A stretch of 64,000 nt of DNA from an uncultured Rhizobiaceae group bacterium (GCA_937930635.1 CALHCF010000009.1:318702-382701), one strand, 5' to 3'; shown: positions 46,149-55,172, counted from the stretch's first letter. Translations and numbers: made by a program. The notes: generated by a model from the sequence alone, not told the origin.

Positions 46149-46891
46149 CACGAAATCATCCGATGGCGTCGCGCTTCAGCAAGGGCCTGCGGCATTGAAA
46201 CTGACGTCGTTTCACTGCCAGTCTTGATAAGGCCTGCCCCACTTTCATCCACCCCTACGAAGACCTGGTCTTTTCCAGGATAGTCAATCGCCAGTTTTGC
46301 AGACTTGCTTAAGCGACCTGTCCATTGCTGATGGACAGGTTTGAAGCCATCCTCAGACCAGTTATGAATGGCGTTGATGAGATGGCGGGAGGTGGACTCC
46401 AACAACTCGGTACAAGAAATTTCCCCGCATCCCTCGTCCCAAAGAGTGGTCAGGTGATAGCGTTCGCCCGGGTTAAGCTCAGCAGCATCGGGCCTCATTT
46501 GCACATCAAGGCTCATGACCATCCAATCAGGAATGCCATCATTTGCATCATCGCTGACGATCAGATCGACAAAGCCAATCTGCCCATCATTCATCTGAAT
46601 GCTACCGGGCCACTGAAAAGTGATGGCAATTTCTGGTGGAATTAATGCACCAGCCGCATCCCCAAATGCGATCATTGCCACATAGACCAACTCTCCGCAT
46701 CGCTCGCGTAGAACTTCAGGTTCCAAAACCAGCGCAAAGCGCAGATAGTCGGTTTCATCCACCCAGACAATGTCACCAGCCCCAAGATGGCCAGCCTCAG
46801 CCTCGGCCTGTGCTTTGCGCAATGCGTTCTCTCCACCCTCAAGCCTGTGTCCGGTCAGGAGTGGTGGAAATGTTGGTTCCGTAGGAAGCAC
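46148..46891 (-). CDS. Biotin/lipoate A/B ligase-like protein (DUF4444-type)
   Basis: This 247-residue protein begins at GTG 46891 with a weak ribosome site. The first two thirds match the biotin/lipoate protein-ligase fold: GDIVWVDETDYLRFALVLEPE, and AITFQWPGSIQMNDGQIGFVDL. The C-terminal 60 residues (WTGRLSKSAKLAIDYPGKDQVFVGVDESGAGLI) form a DUF4444-like domain. The family occurs in FDH loci of alphaproteobacteria. Whether it acylates a protein or is a diverged binding protein is unknown. Confidence 0.78.
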   Translation of the reverse strand: MLPTEPTFPPLLTGHRLEGGENALRKAQAEAEAGHLGAGDIVWVDETDYLRFALVLEPEVLRERCGELVYVAMIAFGDAAGALIPPEIAITFQWPGSIQMNDGQIGFVDLIVSDDANDGIPDWMVMSLDVQMRPDAAELNPGERYHLTTLWDEGCGEISCTELLESTSRHLINAIHNWSEDGFKPVHQQWTGRLSKSAKLAIDYPGKDQVFVGVDESGAGLIKTGSETTSVSMPQALAEARRHRMIS

Positions 46892-46902
46892 TGAAATTGC
46901 AA

Positions 46903-47094
46903 TCAGTCGAGCGCGATCTTGCCTTCTACTACATGGTTCAGGTCGGTACCTTCAGCAGTCAACACAACCTTGACTGACAGAGTGGACTGCCCTGCGAGGT
47001 TGGCTTCTCGCACTACCCGTTCGATCTCCTGTTGCGAGGTGACGCCCACCTGCTTGAGAAACTTGCGCATTGACATGTTGAACTCTTCACTCAT
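46903..47094 (-). CDS. DUF6494 family small protein
   Basis: This 63-residue protein, MSEEFNMSMRKFLKQVGVTSQ at its start, ends in a beta-rich VKVVLTAEGTDLNHVVEGKIAL. It matches DUF6494, a short family in FDH and related loci with no assigned function. It lies 27 bases after the protease gene and 11 bases before the ligase-like gene. Confidence 0.75.
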   Translation of the reverse strand: MSEEFNMSMRKFLKQVGVTSQQEIERVVREANLAGQSTLSVKVVLTAEGTDLNHVVEGKIALD

Positions 47095-47121
47095 GGGTCT
47101 TCCCGTTTCTGGTATGTCGTA

Positions 47122-48096
47122 TCATTCATAGCGGACCGTGACGGACTGACGCTTCCCATCACGGATAATTTCCAGATCAAGACTATCGCCTTTTGCCAAC
47201 AGCGCCAATGCCGCTGTATAAGCCCCGGCCCGCTTGATACGACGTTTGCCGGCAAACAGGATAATATCCCCGGTAACCAGTCCTGCTCGTTGCTCCGCGC
47301 CATCGTCCGCAACCCGTGCTATACGAGCACCTGCGATACCTGTTTGCCCCGGTTTGGTTGAAGGTTTCAATAAAACACCGGGTCTGATGCGTGCCAGCTT
47401 GCCATCATCGGCGAAGTCCTCGACCACGCGACGCAGCAAAGCTACCGACACTGAGAAATTCACACCTATGTTTGAATCAGATTTCTTAGTGAAGATTGCC
47501 GATAATAGTCCGATCAAAGCACCATCAGAGTTGACCAGCGCGCCACCAGACATTCCCGGATTAACTGCAGCGTCAGTCTGGATGAAGTCTTCTATTGTGT
47601 TGAAACCGACACCGGACAGATTTTGAGCAGACAGCACGCCACAGGTAATTGAAATATCCAGCCCAAAGGCGTTTCCGATCGCACAAACTCTGCTCCCCAA
47701 CGCTGTTTTGGTCTCAAGCCGAAACGGGGGCAAAGAGCGCGCAATCTTCAGCAGGGCTATGTCGGTCTGGGGGTCGCGGAAAGCAATTTCTGCCTCCAAC
47801 ACTTCACCAAAAGCCGTACGAATAAAAACCCGGGAAGCCGAACCCAGCACATGATCGGCTGTCGCGACCAGTTTGCCCTGTCCAACAACGATGCCGGACC
47901 CCTCAGGTTCCTCTTTCCGGGAAGCAGGGTTGGGCCACACAGGCAGAACGCTGACAACCGAATTGCGCGCGCAGGAGATATCATTGTTGCATGCCACAAG
48001 CTCATTGGCGGAGGTGCCAAACGAGACAAACCCGGCCAGTACAAACCAGCTGATGAATACCAGAAAACCAACTAGGTTAATTCTACCCCCGGTCAA
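47122..48096 (-). CDS. Trypsin-like serine protease with PDZ domain (S1C/DegP-like)
   Basis: This 324-residue protein probably starts at TTG 48096, because that is the only start that keeps the N-terminal membrane helix or signal (about 7-28). The triad residues are H82 (ATADHVL), D112 (DPQTDIALL) and S183 (NPGMSGGALV). A PDZ-like domain follows, with GAEQRAGLVTGDIILFAGKRRI near residue 260. It would act in the periplasm as a quality-control protease or chaperone. It is translationally coupled to the 43-codon gene upstream. Proteases of this kind are not core FDH genes, so its role here is open. Confidence 0.85.
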   Translation of the reverse strand: MTGGRINLVGFLVFISWFVLAGFVSFGTSANELVACNNDISCARNSVVSVLPVWPNPASRKEEPEGSGIVVGQGKLVATADHVLGSASRVFIRTAFGEVLEAEIAFRDPQTDIALLKIARSLPPFRLETKTALGSRVCAIGNAFGLDISITCGVLSAQNLSGVGFNTIEDFIQTDAAVNPGMSGGALVNSDGALIGLLSAIFTKKSDSNIGVNFSVSVALLRRVVEDFADDGKLARIRPGVLLKPSTKPGQTGIAGARIARVADDGAEQRAGLVTGDIILFAGKRRIKRAGAYTAALALLAKGDSLDLEIIRDGKRQSVTVRYE

Positions 48097-48228
48097 TCAA
48101 TCCAGCCTGACAGTGTTGTTGGTCGAAACAAAAGCGTTGTCTGATGATGTCTCTTGAGACCCCATGACAATAGCGGCAATTCCACTGACAAGAACCATCA
48201 GGCCCAGGCCCAAGACTATCGATTTCAT
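48097..48228 (-). CDS. 43-residue membrane peptide gene
   Basis: A 43-codon frame starts at ATG 48228 behind a GAGGAAA overlapping the WD40-cytochrome stop and ends at TGA 48097-48099, one base before the protease TTG. The peptide starts MKSIVLGLGLMVLVSGIAAI, a single hydrophobic helix, followed by a polar tail (SQETSSDNAFVSTNN). The tight spacing on both sides argues that it is real and helps couple translation of the protease. I recognise no family. Confidence 0.7.
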   Translation of the reverse strand: MKSIVLGLGLMVLVSGIAAIVMGSQETSSDNAFVSTNNTVRLD

Positions 48229-48237
48229 CTAATTTCC

Positions 48238-49587
48238 TCAGTTTTTCGGTGTCGTTGCTTCTTTCAGATACCTAATAAGGTCATCACGCCGCGTTACGCT
48301 CTTGAGCCTTTGTATTGGCATTTTCGTGCCCGGGGTCACAATATCAGGACCCTTCTCAAACAACAGACCAATAGTCTCTTCGTTCCATACAATGTCAGAG
48401 TCCAATAGGGCCTTCGAGTAAATATAGTCTGGCAGACTTCCTGCCTTGCGGCCAAAAACGGCATGAAGGGTTGGCCCCGCTCTATTGCCATCATCAGGGG
48501 TCAGCGTATGACAAACGCTGCATTTTCGAAGAAACTCCAGTTCGCCGGGGTCGCTGCTGTTGACGCGTTGAAACCGCCTCGGGAATTTGCTTTCAATCTT
48601 TGATAATTTTCGCGGTGCGATCTGCCAGCGTGTGGCAAAATCATCAAGCCCCACATGGAAAACTTTTGCCTGACCCGGTAAAAAATCAAAATCCCAGACC
48701 GGCCCGTAGGTCACGGTTGCCGCTTCAATTGCTGTCAGGCTGGCAACATCAAAAATCTCGATACGCCCCTCTCCATCTCCATAACCAACAAGACGCCCGT
48801 TTTGAGATACCTTGACCGTCTGGATCGGCCGCTCTCGCTTTGTCAGTTCTGATGACAGCTCTGCCCTGGATATGCTTACAATTCCAAACGCGCCATTTAT
48901 GGCCCCGAACGCCAATCGATCATCATCGAGTATCGAGATCGAATTTATCCCCCAGCCGTGGCGGTAGACCGGGCGGACAAATCTGCCGGTTGCTGTTTCC
49001 CATTCAAGGACTTGGCCATCATAAGCTGCGGAGTAAACCAAACTGCCGTCTGATGAGAACGCCACGGCGTTCACGTTACCCTTGTGTCCCTCAAGAACAA
49101 ATGTCTCACTCAAGGTGGTCAGATCAAACAAACGCACCGTGCCATCCCAGCGAGCAGCTGCCGCCAGTCTCCCGTCGCTCGATACAGCGACGTCCAACGC
49201 CTTGAACGGTTCGCCACGAATGCGTTTGATAAGTTTTCCGGTTTCAAGATCCCAGACACCAAGCGACCCATCATCGCTGACTGACACGGCCTTCTGCTGA
49301 TCTGGAACAAACGCAACATCATTGACCGCACTACCATGCCCGATCATGCGATGGATAATTTTCCCTTCCGAATCCGACAATTCCCAATGAACTATCGAAT
49401 AGTCAAACGAAGCTGTGAGAGCGCGCTTGCCATCCGTTGATATGGATATGGCCTTGATGGGGCCGCCATGTCCGGTCAGTTTCACAACACCGTCGTCAGC
49501 AGCAAAAGCATGCGCTGCGAGCGCAAGTGACCAAAGACAGAAGACCGGAACAGTCCACAACGCAGTCTTGGCACAACCTTTGCGCAT
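48238..49587 (-). CDS. WD40 propeller fused to a c-type cytochrome, FDH locus
   Basis: From ATG 49587 (AGAAGGAT ribosome site) this is a 449-residue protein with a signal peptide (cleavage near AFA-ADDG). Residues about 30-340 form a WD40-like propeller (repeats ending in VWDLETG, WEL, WETATG). The C-terminal region is a class I cytochrome c with heme motif CSVCH near residue 373 and the axial methionine in GTKMP. It is likely periplasmic and could accept electrons from the FDH or pass them to a terminal acceptor. It lies 26 bases downstream of fdhC. The fusion is uncommon. Confidence 0.87.
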   Translation of the reverse strand: MRKGCAKTALWTVPVFCLWSLALAAHAFAADDGVVKLTGHGGPIKAISISTDGKRALTASFDYSIVHWELSDSEGKIIHRMIGHGSAVNDVAFVPDQQKAVSVSDDGSLGVWDLETGKLIKRIRGEPFKALDVAVSSDGRLAAAARWDGTVRLFDLTTLSETFVLEGHKGNVNAVAFSSDGSLVYSAAYDGQVLEWETATGRFVRPVYRHGWGINSISILDDDRLAFGAINGAFGIVSISRAELSSELTKRERPIQTVKVSQNGRLVGYGDGEGRIEIFDVASLTAIEAATVTYGPVWDFDFLPGQAKVFHVGLDDFATRWQIAPRKLSKIESKFPRRFQRVNSSDPGELEFLRKCSVCHTLTPDDGNRAGPTLHAVFGRKAGSLPDYIYSKALLDSDIVWNEETIGLLFEKGPDIVTPGTKMPIQRLKSVTRRDDLIRYLKEATTPKN

Positions 49588-49613
49588 AATATCCTTCTGA
49601 CGTTCGTCCTGCT

Positions 49614-51269
49614 CTAATCTTTGGCCGCTTTCTTTGCCAGAATTTTGGCTTGTTTCACCCATTCTTCACGCTCGATCCGCCCCGGGAAAGCAAGACGCAA
49701 TCCAATATCGGCCTGCTCTTTCTTCGACCAGGCGGCCACATGTTCGAACCGGGTTACTTTAATGGCATTGAGGCGCTTTTCATTTTGGGGGCCGATTCCC
49801 TTAATGAGCTTCAGATCATCCCTGGCCGAACTCCGCGAAGACCGTTTGGAGCTGGGTGCCGCTTTCGATCTCGGTTTGGCTGCAGTTTTCGTCTTTTGCG
49901 CCGCGGTTGTTTTGGGTTTCTTCTTCGGAGCCGTTGAACTCCTGGCGGAACTGGCCCTTGTCTTAGGTTGGGGTTGGGGTTTGGGTTTTTCTTTCGCCGC
50001 GCCCAATGACCCACCAGCCGATTTCGTTGTTGATGAGCTGGTATCAGGTCGGGCAGTTGCATCTTTAGGCGATGGGCTTGCTGACGGGGATGGTACGCGT
50101 GATCGCACAACGGGGTCAGTGGCAACTTCTTTTGGTGCCGAAACTTTTGCAGCTGCGCCCACCGCTTGCGGCGCAGTACTTGCGCTTCCTGACAAACCGG
50201 CCTGAACTTCCTCAACCCACAACGAGTGATGTTCACGTGCCCAGTTCTTGTCCACATCACCACTGGTCATGGCATCAAGCGCGCCTTCCATACCGACCGA
50301 TCCGATATAGATATGCGCCAGAATGACCACAATCATGAACACCGCCATGATCGTGTGCCAAAGGGATTGATATTGCTGTTCCTGAATGGGGTTGAGATTG
50401 GTGGCGTAGCTTGTACCAAACAGACTGTTGCTCAATTCAAACGTGCCGGAAAACATCTGAGTGGTGAACGGGTTCATTAGCGCCCAGCCGGAAAGCGAAA
50501 TCGAAATCCCGCACAGGACGACAACCCAAAAAATAATCTTCTGTCCAGCGTTGAACTTTCTGGCAGGCGGGTGCGCGCCACCAAGAATACCGCCGCCCCG
50601 CAACAACCACATGATGTCATGTCTGTTCGGGATGTTGTGCACCACCCACATCACAACGATCATCACAAGGCCGAGCATGAAGGCAAAAGCCACGTAGTTG
50701 TGAATATATTTCCCAAACACCGTCAGGCTGGCGAAAGCACCCTTACCAAGTAAAGGTATCAACAGGGTTTTTCCAAAAATCAGATTCAGCCCCGTAAGAG
50801 CCAGTATTATGAAGCTCGATGCCAGCAACCAGTGGCCTGCGCGCTCAATGATCGAAAAACGTTTGATCGTGTCGCCCGATCGGCCACTCCCGATGCGAAT
50901 ACGTCCACGCAGTGCGAAAAACAGGCTGAGCAGGAGAAGTGTACCCAAGATCGCCCAAGCTGAATAACGGGGCAATGGACCATCTCTCAACAGACGCCAA
51001 TCCTGTCCGCCAGACTGGATCATCAGGCCACCAGACTTATCTCCCCCGACCACAGTTCCCTGTTGTCCCTTGCGAATTTGTCGCCATAGTTGGGAGTCCG
51101 AAGATGACCCGCTGGTCACTCCCCCAGGTGTTGAGCCGGCAACCGGTTTTTCCGGGCCTGACACCTGAGCAATCGCCTGAGCGCCTGCAAACGCGATGCC
51201 AGCAAGCATCAGCGCGATTAGCAAAAACAGTTTTGTTAGAGGCCCGGAAACAGAATGCAGGGCTGGCAT
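49614..51269 (-). CDS. fdhC: Formate dehydrogenase cytochrome b subunit (gamma) with C-terminal HhH-like domain
   Basis: This 551-residue protein has a signal peptide, a periplasmic segment (about 36-100) and four or five membrane helices between about 103 and 335. Probable heme-b histidines lie in RAGHWLLA, GKYIHNYVAF, SLWHTIMAV and ILAHIYIG. After residue 360 comes a long Ala/Pro/Ser/Lys-rich linker (about 365-483), then a helix-hairpin-helix-like domain (DDLKLIKGIGPQNEKRLNAI, about 484-551). A very similar C-terminal domain extends NuoE in some alphaproteobacteria. The core anchors FdhAB to the membrane and transfers electrons to quinone. The extension's function is unknown. Confidence 0.9.
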   Translation of the reverse strand: MPALHSVSGPLTKLFLLIALMLAGIAFAGAQAIAQVSGPEKPVAGSTPGGVTSGSSSDSQLWRQIRKGQQGTVVGGDKSGGLMIQSGGQDWRLLRDGPLPRYSAWAILGTLLLLSLFFALRGRIRIGSGRSGDTIKRFSIIERAGHWLLASSFIILALTGLNLIFGKTLLIPLLGKGAFASLTVFGKYIHNYVAFAFMLGLVMIVVMWVVHNIPNRHDIMWLLRGGGILGGAHPPARKFNAGQKIIFWVVVLCGISISLSGWALMNPFTTQMFSGTFELSNSLFGTSYATNLNPIQEQQYQSLWHTIMAVFMIVVILAHIYIGSVGMEGALDAMTSGDVDKNWAREHHSLWVEEVQAGLSGSASTAPQAVGAAAKVSAPKEVATDPVVRSRVPSPSASPSPKDATARPDTSSSTTKSAGGSLGAAKEKPKPQPQPKTRASSARSSTAPKKKPKTTAAQKTKTAAKPRSKAAPSSKRSSRSSARDDLKLIKGIGPQNEKRLNAIKVTRFEHVAAWSKKEQADIGLRLAFPGRIEREEWVKQAKILAKKAAKD

Positions 51270-51334
51270 TATGAATTCTCCAGAAAATCGGACAGTTGTT
51301 CGAATGTCGACGCAAAATTAATGTAATAAGCGAA

Positions 51335-51360
51335 GAGACGGCCACAGCTGTGCCCGCCTC
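51335..51360 (-). other. Inverted repeat between fdhB and fdhC
   Basis: GAGACGGCCACAG and CTGTGCCCGCCTC form an almost loop-less 13-bp inverted repeat with two mismatches between the fdhB stop and fdhC start. It may be a stem-loop that lowers fdhC expression or protects the fdhAB message; no clear T run follows. Confidence 0.4.
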
Positions 51361-51411
51361 TCCTATTCATCTCAAACTAAACTCAGCCCACAAGCCAAGC
51401 CGTGCACGGCA

Positions 51412-52008
51412 TTAACCTCCGGTTTTGGAACCGTAGGCTGTACCCCAGCCCCAGGCTCCGGCACCAAAGCCACGTGAAACAACACGCTCGCGATAAACCG
51501 CTGATACGACATCACCGTCACCCGCCAGAAGAGCTTTGGTTGAACACATTTCGGCACAAAGCGGCAGCTTGCCTTCCGCCAAACGGTTACGTCCGTATTT
51601 CTGGAACTCCGCTGAGGAATTGTCGTCCTCGGGACCACCAGCACAGAATGTACATTTGTCCATCTTGCCACGGGAACCGAAGTTGGAAGCCTGCGGGAAT
51701 TGAGGCGCACCAAATGGACACGCATAAAAGCAATAACCGCAACCGATGCACAGATCTTTGGAATGCAGCACGACACCTTCTTCAGTGTCGTAAAAGCAAT
51801 CCACAGGACATACCGCCTTACAGGGGGCATCGGAACAATGCATACAGGCAACAGAGATGGACCGTTCGCCAGGCTTACCATCATTGATGGTAACAACCCG
51901 ACGGCGGTTTACACCCCACGGAACCTCGTGCTCGTTCTTACAGGCTGTGACACAGGCGTTGCATTCGATGCAGCGTTCAGCATCACAAAGGAACTTCATT
52001 CTAGCCAT
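51412..52008 (-). CDS. fdhB: Formate dehydrogenase iron-sulfur subunit (beta, FDH3-type)
   Basis: This 198-residue ferredoxin-like subunit has the cysteine groups CIECNACVTACKNEHEVPWG, CMHCSDAPCKAVCP, CIGCGYCFYACPFG and a KCTFC group, enough for four [4Fe-4S] clusters. It carries electrons from FdhA to the cytochrome b subunit. The ribosome site is GGGAGA, 12 bases after fdhA. It lacks a C-terminal membrane helix and ends in Gly/Ser/Ala-rich sequence. Confidence 0.93.
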   Translation of the reverse strand: MARMKFLCDAERCIECNACVTACKNEHEVPWGVNRRRVVTINDGKPGERSISVACMHCSDAPCKAVCPVDCFYDTEEGVVLHSKDLCIGCGYCFYACPFGAPQFPQASNFGSRGKMDKCTFCAGGPEDDNSSAEFQKYGRNRLAEGKLPLCAEMCSTKALLAGDGDVVSAVYRERVVSRGFGAGAWGWGTAYGSKTGG

Positions 52009-52020
52009 AATAAATCTCCC

Positions 52021-54915
52021 TTATGCCCGCTCGATTTTGCAGAGCGTTGTTTTTGATTCCTGCATCTGGGTCACAGAATCGTACCCATAAGTTTGTGCAG
52101 TGTTTGATGATTCACCCAACACGTATGGATCGGCGCCCTTGGGATATCTGTCCCGAAGATCTTTGCCTTCCATATGCCCACCAAAGTGGAAAGGCATGAA
52201 CACGACACCTTTGCCGACACGATCGGTTGTCATGGCCATCACTTTGACCTTGGCACCCTCCGCACCTTCAACCCAAACCTGCTCTCCATTTCGCACGCCC
52301 AGATCGTTGGCATCAGCCGGATTGATTTCAACGAACATGTCCTGCTGAAGTTCAGCGAGCCATGGATTTGAACGGCTCTCATCACCGCCACCCTCATATT
52401 CGACCAGACGACCGGATGTGAGGATAAGTGGATAATCCTTTGAGAAATCGTTCTTCTGGATCGACGCATAAGCTGTTGGAAGACGGTAGAACTTCTTGTC
52501 TTCGTAAGTGGCATATTTATCGAGCAGATCGCGCCGCGGTGTATAGAGCGGCTCGCGATGGAGCGGCACAGGGTCGGGGAATGTCCAGACCACGGCACGC
52601 GCCTTGGCATTGCCGAATGGTGCACAGCCATGTTTGATCGCAACGCGTTGAATACCGCCGGACAGATCAGTCTTCCAGTTCGTATTTTCGCCTGCAACAG
52701 CATCAATCGCTAATTTCTCTTCCGGTGTGAGATCACCATCCCAACCGAGTTTGGTCAGCATGGCCATCGTGAACTCGGGATAACCATCCTTGATCTCTGA
52801 ATCCTGCGACCAGGATCCTTCAGCCAGAAGATTGTCACCATCGCGTTCCACCCCGAAACGGGCACGGAACGTGAGGCCACCCTCAGCCACCGGCTTGGAC
52901 GGATCATACAGGATTGGTGTCCCGGGATGCTTCATTTCGGCGGTGCCCCAACAAGGCCACGGCATGCCGTAATATTCCCCGTCATTTGGCCCGCCACGCG
53001 CCTGCAGTGTCGTTTTATCGAACGTATGCTGGTTGGCCATATGCGAACGGATACGCTCCGGCGACTGGCCGGTATATCCAATTGTCCACATACCCTTGTT
53101 GAACTCGCGGGTAATGTCTTCAACCAGCGGCTCATCGTTCTCGACCTTGATATTTTTGAACATCTCGCCGTCGAAACCGAATTTCTTGGCGAACTTGTAC
53201 ATGATCGTATGATCAGGCAGCGATTCAAAGATTGGATCCACCACCTTCTCACGCCACTGCAACGAACGGTTTGAAGCTGTCACAGAACCGTAGGTCTCAA
53301 ACTGTGTGCAGGCGGGCAGAAGATAGATTCCGTCCTGTTTGTCTGACATCACCGCAGAGACTGTCGGATAAGGATCGATGACGACCATGATGTCGAGCAT
53401 CTCCATGGCCTTCGCCATTTCCTTCATCCGGGTCTGAGAGTTGGGCGCATGGCCCCAAAACACCATGCCGCGAACCTTGTTTGGATTGTCCATATTGGCT
53501 GGATCTTCCAGCACACCGTCAATCCAGCGTGACACCGGAATACCGGTCACGTTCATCAGGTTCTTGTCCTTGCCTTCCGCATCCTTAACGGTGGCAAACC
53601 GGCCCTTGAGGTAGTCGACATCGGTTTCCCAAACACGCGCCCAGTGAGCCCACGACCCGGCCTTCAAGCCATAGTAGCCCGGCAACGTATGAGAAAGGAC
53701 ACCAAAGTCCGTTGCGCCTTGTACGTTGTCGTGACCGCGGAAGATGTTGGTACCGCCGCCGGCTTTACCCATATTACCGAGCGCCAGTTGCAGCGCGCAG
53801 TATGCCCGCGTGTTGTTGTTGCCGTTGGTGTGCTGGGTTCCACCCATGCACCAGATCACGGTGCCGGGACGGTTTTGTGCCATCAAACGGGCGACCCGTT
53901 TGAGTTGCGAACCGGGAACACCGGCCACACGCTCAACTTCCTTGGGGTCCCAGTTTGAAACCTCATTCTTGATTTGATCCATGCCCCAGACACGCTGGCG
54001 GATAAACTCTTTGTCTTCCCAGCCGTTTTCAAAAATATGCCACATGATGCCCCAAATCAGAGCAACATCAGTACCCGGGCGGAACCGCACATATTCGTCG
54101 GCATGGGCAGCAGTGCGGGTAAAACGCGGGTCACACACAATCACCGGTGCGTTGTTGGTCTCTTTCGCCTTCAGGAGGTGAAGCAAAGAAACCGGATGCG
54201 CTTCTGCAGGATTGGAGCCAATCAGGAAGATGGCCTTGGAGTTGTGGATGTCATTATACGAGTTTGTCATCGCCCCGTAGCCCCAGGTGTTGGCGACACC
54301 CGCAACCGTGGTTGAATGGCAAATGCGGGCCTGATGATCCACGTTGTTGGTGCCCCAATAGGCAGCAAACTTGCGGAACAGATAGGCCTGCTCATTGCTA
54401 TGTTTCGCGGAACCAAGCCAATAGACCGAGTCCGGCCCGCTTTCTTCGCGAATTTTCATCATGCTGTCGCCAATTTCATTGACAGCATCTTCCCAGGAGA
54501 GACGTTCCCACTTACCGGAAACCAGTTTCATAGGATACTTCAGGCGACGCTCGCCATGAGCATGCTCGCGAACCGCAGCACCTTTTGCGCAATGAGCACC
54601 AAGGTTAAACGGTGAGTCAAAAGCCGGTTCCTGACCAACCCAGACACCGTCCTGTACCTCTGCCAGAACAGTACAACCCACCGAGCAATGCGTACAAACA
54701 GACTTCACGACATCGATCTTGCCGTCACCTGTTTCCGCGGCCTCAGCCCTCGTCGCCGTACCAGTTGCCGCAGCGCTCACCGCCGCCAGACCGCCAACCG
54801 CAAGACCCGAACGTTTCAGGAACTCGCGGCGACCAAGTGTCGTTTCTGCAGTTGAGGCAATGGTTGATGACAATCGGGGGCCTCTAGCAACCCCTCCTAC
54901 CTTCTTCCTAAGCAT
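52021..54915 (-). CDS. fdhA: Formate dehydrogenase catalytic subunit, cysteine type, Tat-exported
   Basis: This 964-residue molybdo- or tungsto-enzyme has a Tat signal (GRREFLKRSGLAVGG, about 28-42), a [4Fe-4S] site with C74, C77, C81 and C109, and the active-site pair C199-H200 in ARICHSTTVAG. The Cys replaces the selenocysteine of E. coli FdnG/FdhF; no in-frame UGA is needed. The molybdopterin dinucleotide-binding domain closes the C-terminus. It oxidises formate to CO2 in the periplasm. The start follows GGAGGAGA and a 66-base gap after the Tat peptide gene. The adjacent TupABC suggests tungsten may be the metal. Confidence 0.95.
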   Translation of the reverse strand: MLRKKVGGVARGPRLSSTIASTAETTLGRREFLKRSGLAVGGLAAVSAAATGTATRAEAAETGDGKIDVVKSVCTHCSVGCTVLAEVQDGVWVGQEPAFDSPFNLGAHCAKGAAVREHAHGERRLKYPMKLVSGKWERLSWEDAVNEIGDSMMKIREESGPDSVYWLGSAKHSNEQAYLFRKFAAYWGTNNVDHQARICHSTTVAGVANTWGYGAMTNSYNDIHNSKAIFLIGSNPAEAHPVSLLHLLKAKETNNAPVIVCDPRFTRTAAHADEYVRFRPGTDVALIWGIMWHIFENGWEDKEFIRQRVWGMDQIKNEVSNWDPKEVERVAGVPGSQLKRVARLMAQNRPGTVIWCMGGTQHTNGNNNTRAYCALQLALGNMGKAGGGTNIFRGHDNVQGATDFGVLSHTLPGYYGLKAGSWAHWARVWETDVDYLKGRFATVKDAEGKDKNLMNVTGIPVSRWIDGVLEDPANMDNPNKVRGMVFWGHAPNSQTRMKEMAKAMEMLDIMVVIDPYPTVSAVMSDKQDGIYLLPACTQFETYGSVTASNRSLQWREKVVDPIFESLPDHTIMYKFAKKFGFDGEMFKNIKVENDEPLVEDITREFNKGMWTIGYTGQSPERIRSHMANQHTFDKTTLQARGGPNDGEYYGMPWPCWGTAEMKHPGTPILYDPSKPVAEGGLTFRARFGVERDGDNLLAEGSWSQDSEIKDGYPEFTMAMLTKLGWDGDLTPEEKLAIDAVAGENTNWKTDLSGGIQRVAIKHGCAPFGNAKARAVVWTFPDPVPLHREPLYTPRRDLLDKYATYEDKKFYRLPTAYASIQKNDFSKDYPLILTSGRLVEYEGGGDESRSNPWLAELQQDMFVEINPADANDLGVRNGEQVWVEGAEGAKVKVMAMTTDRVGKGVVFMPFHFGGHMEGKDLRDRYPKGADPYVLGESSNTAQTYGYDSVTQMQESKTTLCKIERA

Positions 54916-54980
54916 AGCTTGTCTCCTCCAAGTGCACCCTGCTGGAGCAGAAGTGCGTCAAGTTCAAATTCCGCCTGACC

Positions 54981-55172
54981 CTAAAACCGAGCCAAATCGT
55001 AATAGGTTTTCACATGAGCCGTTTCACGATACCCACTTGCGGCCTCATCAACGGCTTCCGTCGCAGAAGCTGTGCCTGACGTGGCAAGTGCAGCCCCGCC
55101 CAACACAGTGCCAAGACCTGCAAGTTTCAGAAACTCGCGCCGCCCTTCCGCATTGTTTTGTTTCTTGGCCAT
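54981..55172 (-). CDS. Formate dehydrogenase-region Tat-signal small protein
   Basis: From ATG 55172 (GAGGAGGG ribosome site) this is a 63-residue protein with a Tat signal (GRREFLKLAGLGTVLGG) and a short mature part ending HVKTYYDLARF. It matches the small 'formate dehydrogenase region TAT target' proteins found just upstream of fdhA. The function is unproven, perhaps assisting export or assembly. It lies between the chaperone gene and fdhA. Confidence 0.85.
   Translation of the reverse strand: MAKKQNNAEGRREFLKLAGLGTVLGGAALATSGTASATEAVDEAASGYRETAHVKTYYDLARF

Noticed and set aside
52021-54915. Selenocysteine-type formate dehydrogenase
   Set aside because: The active-site position is a cysteine codon (C199), and no in-frame stop is present that would need recoding.
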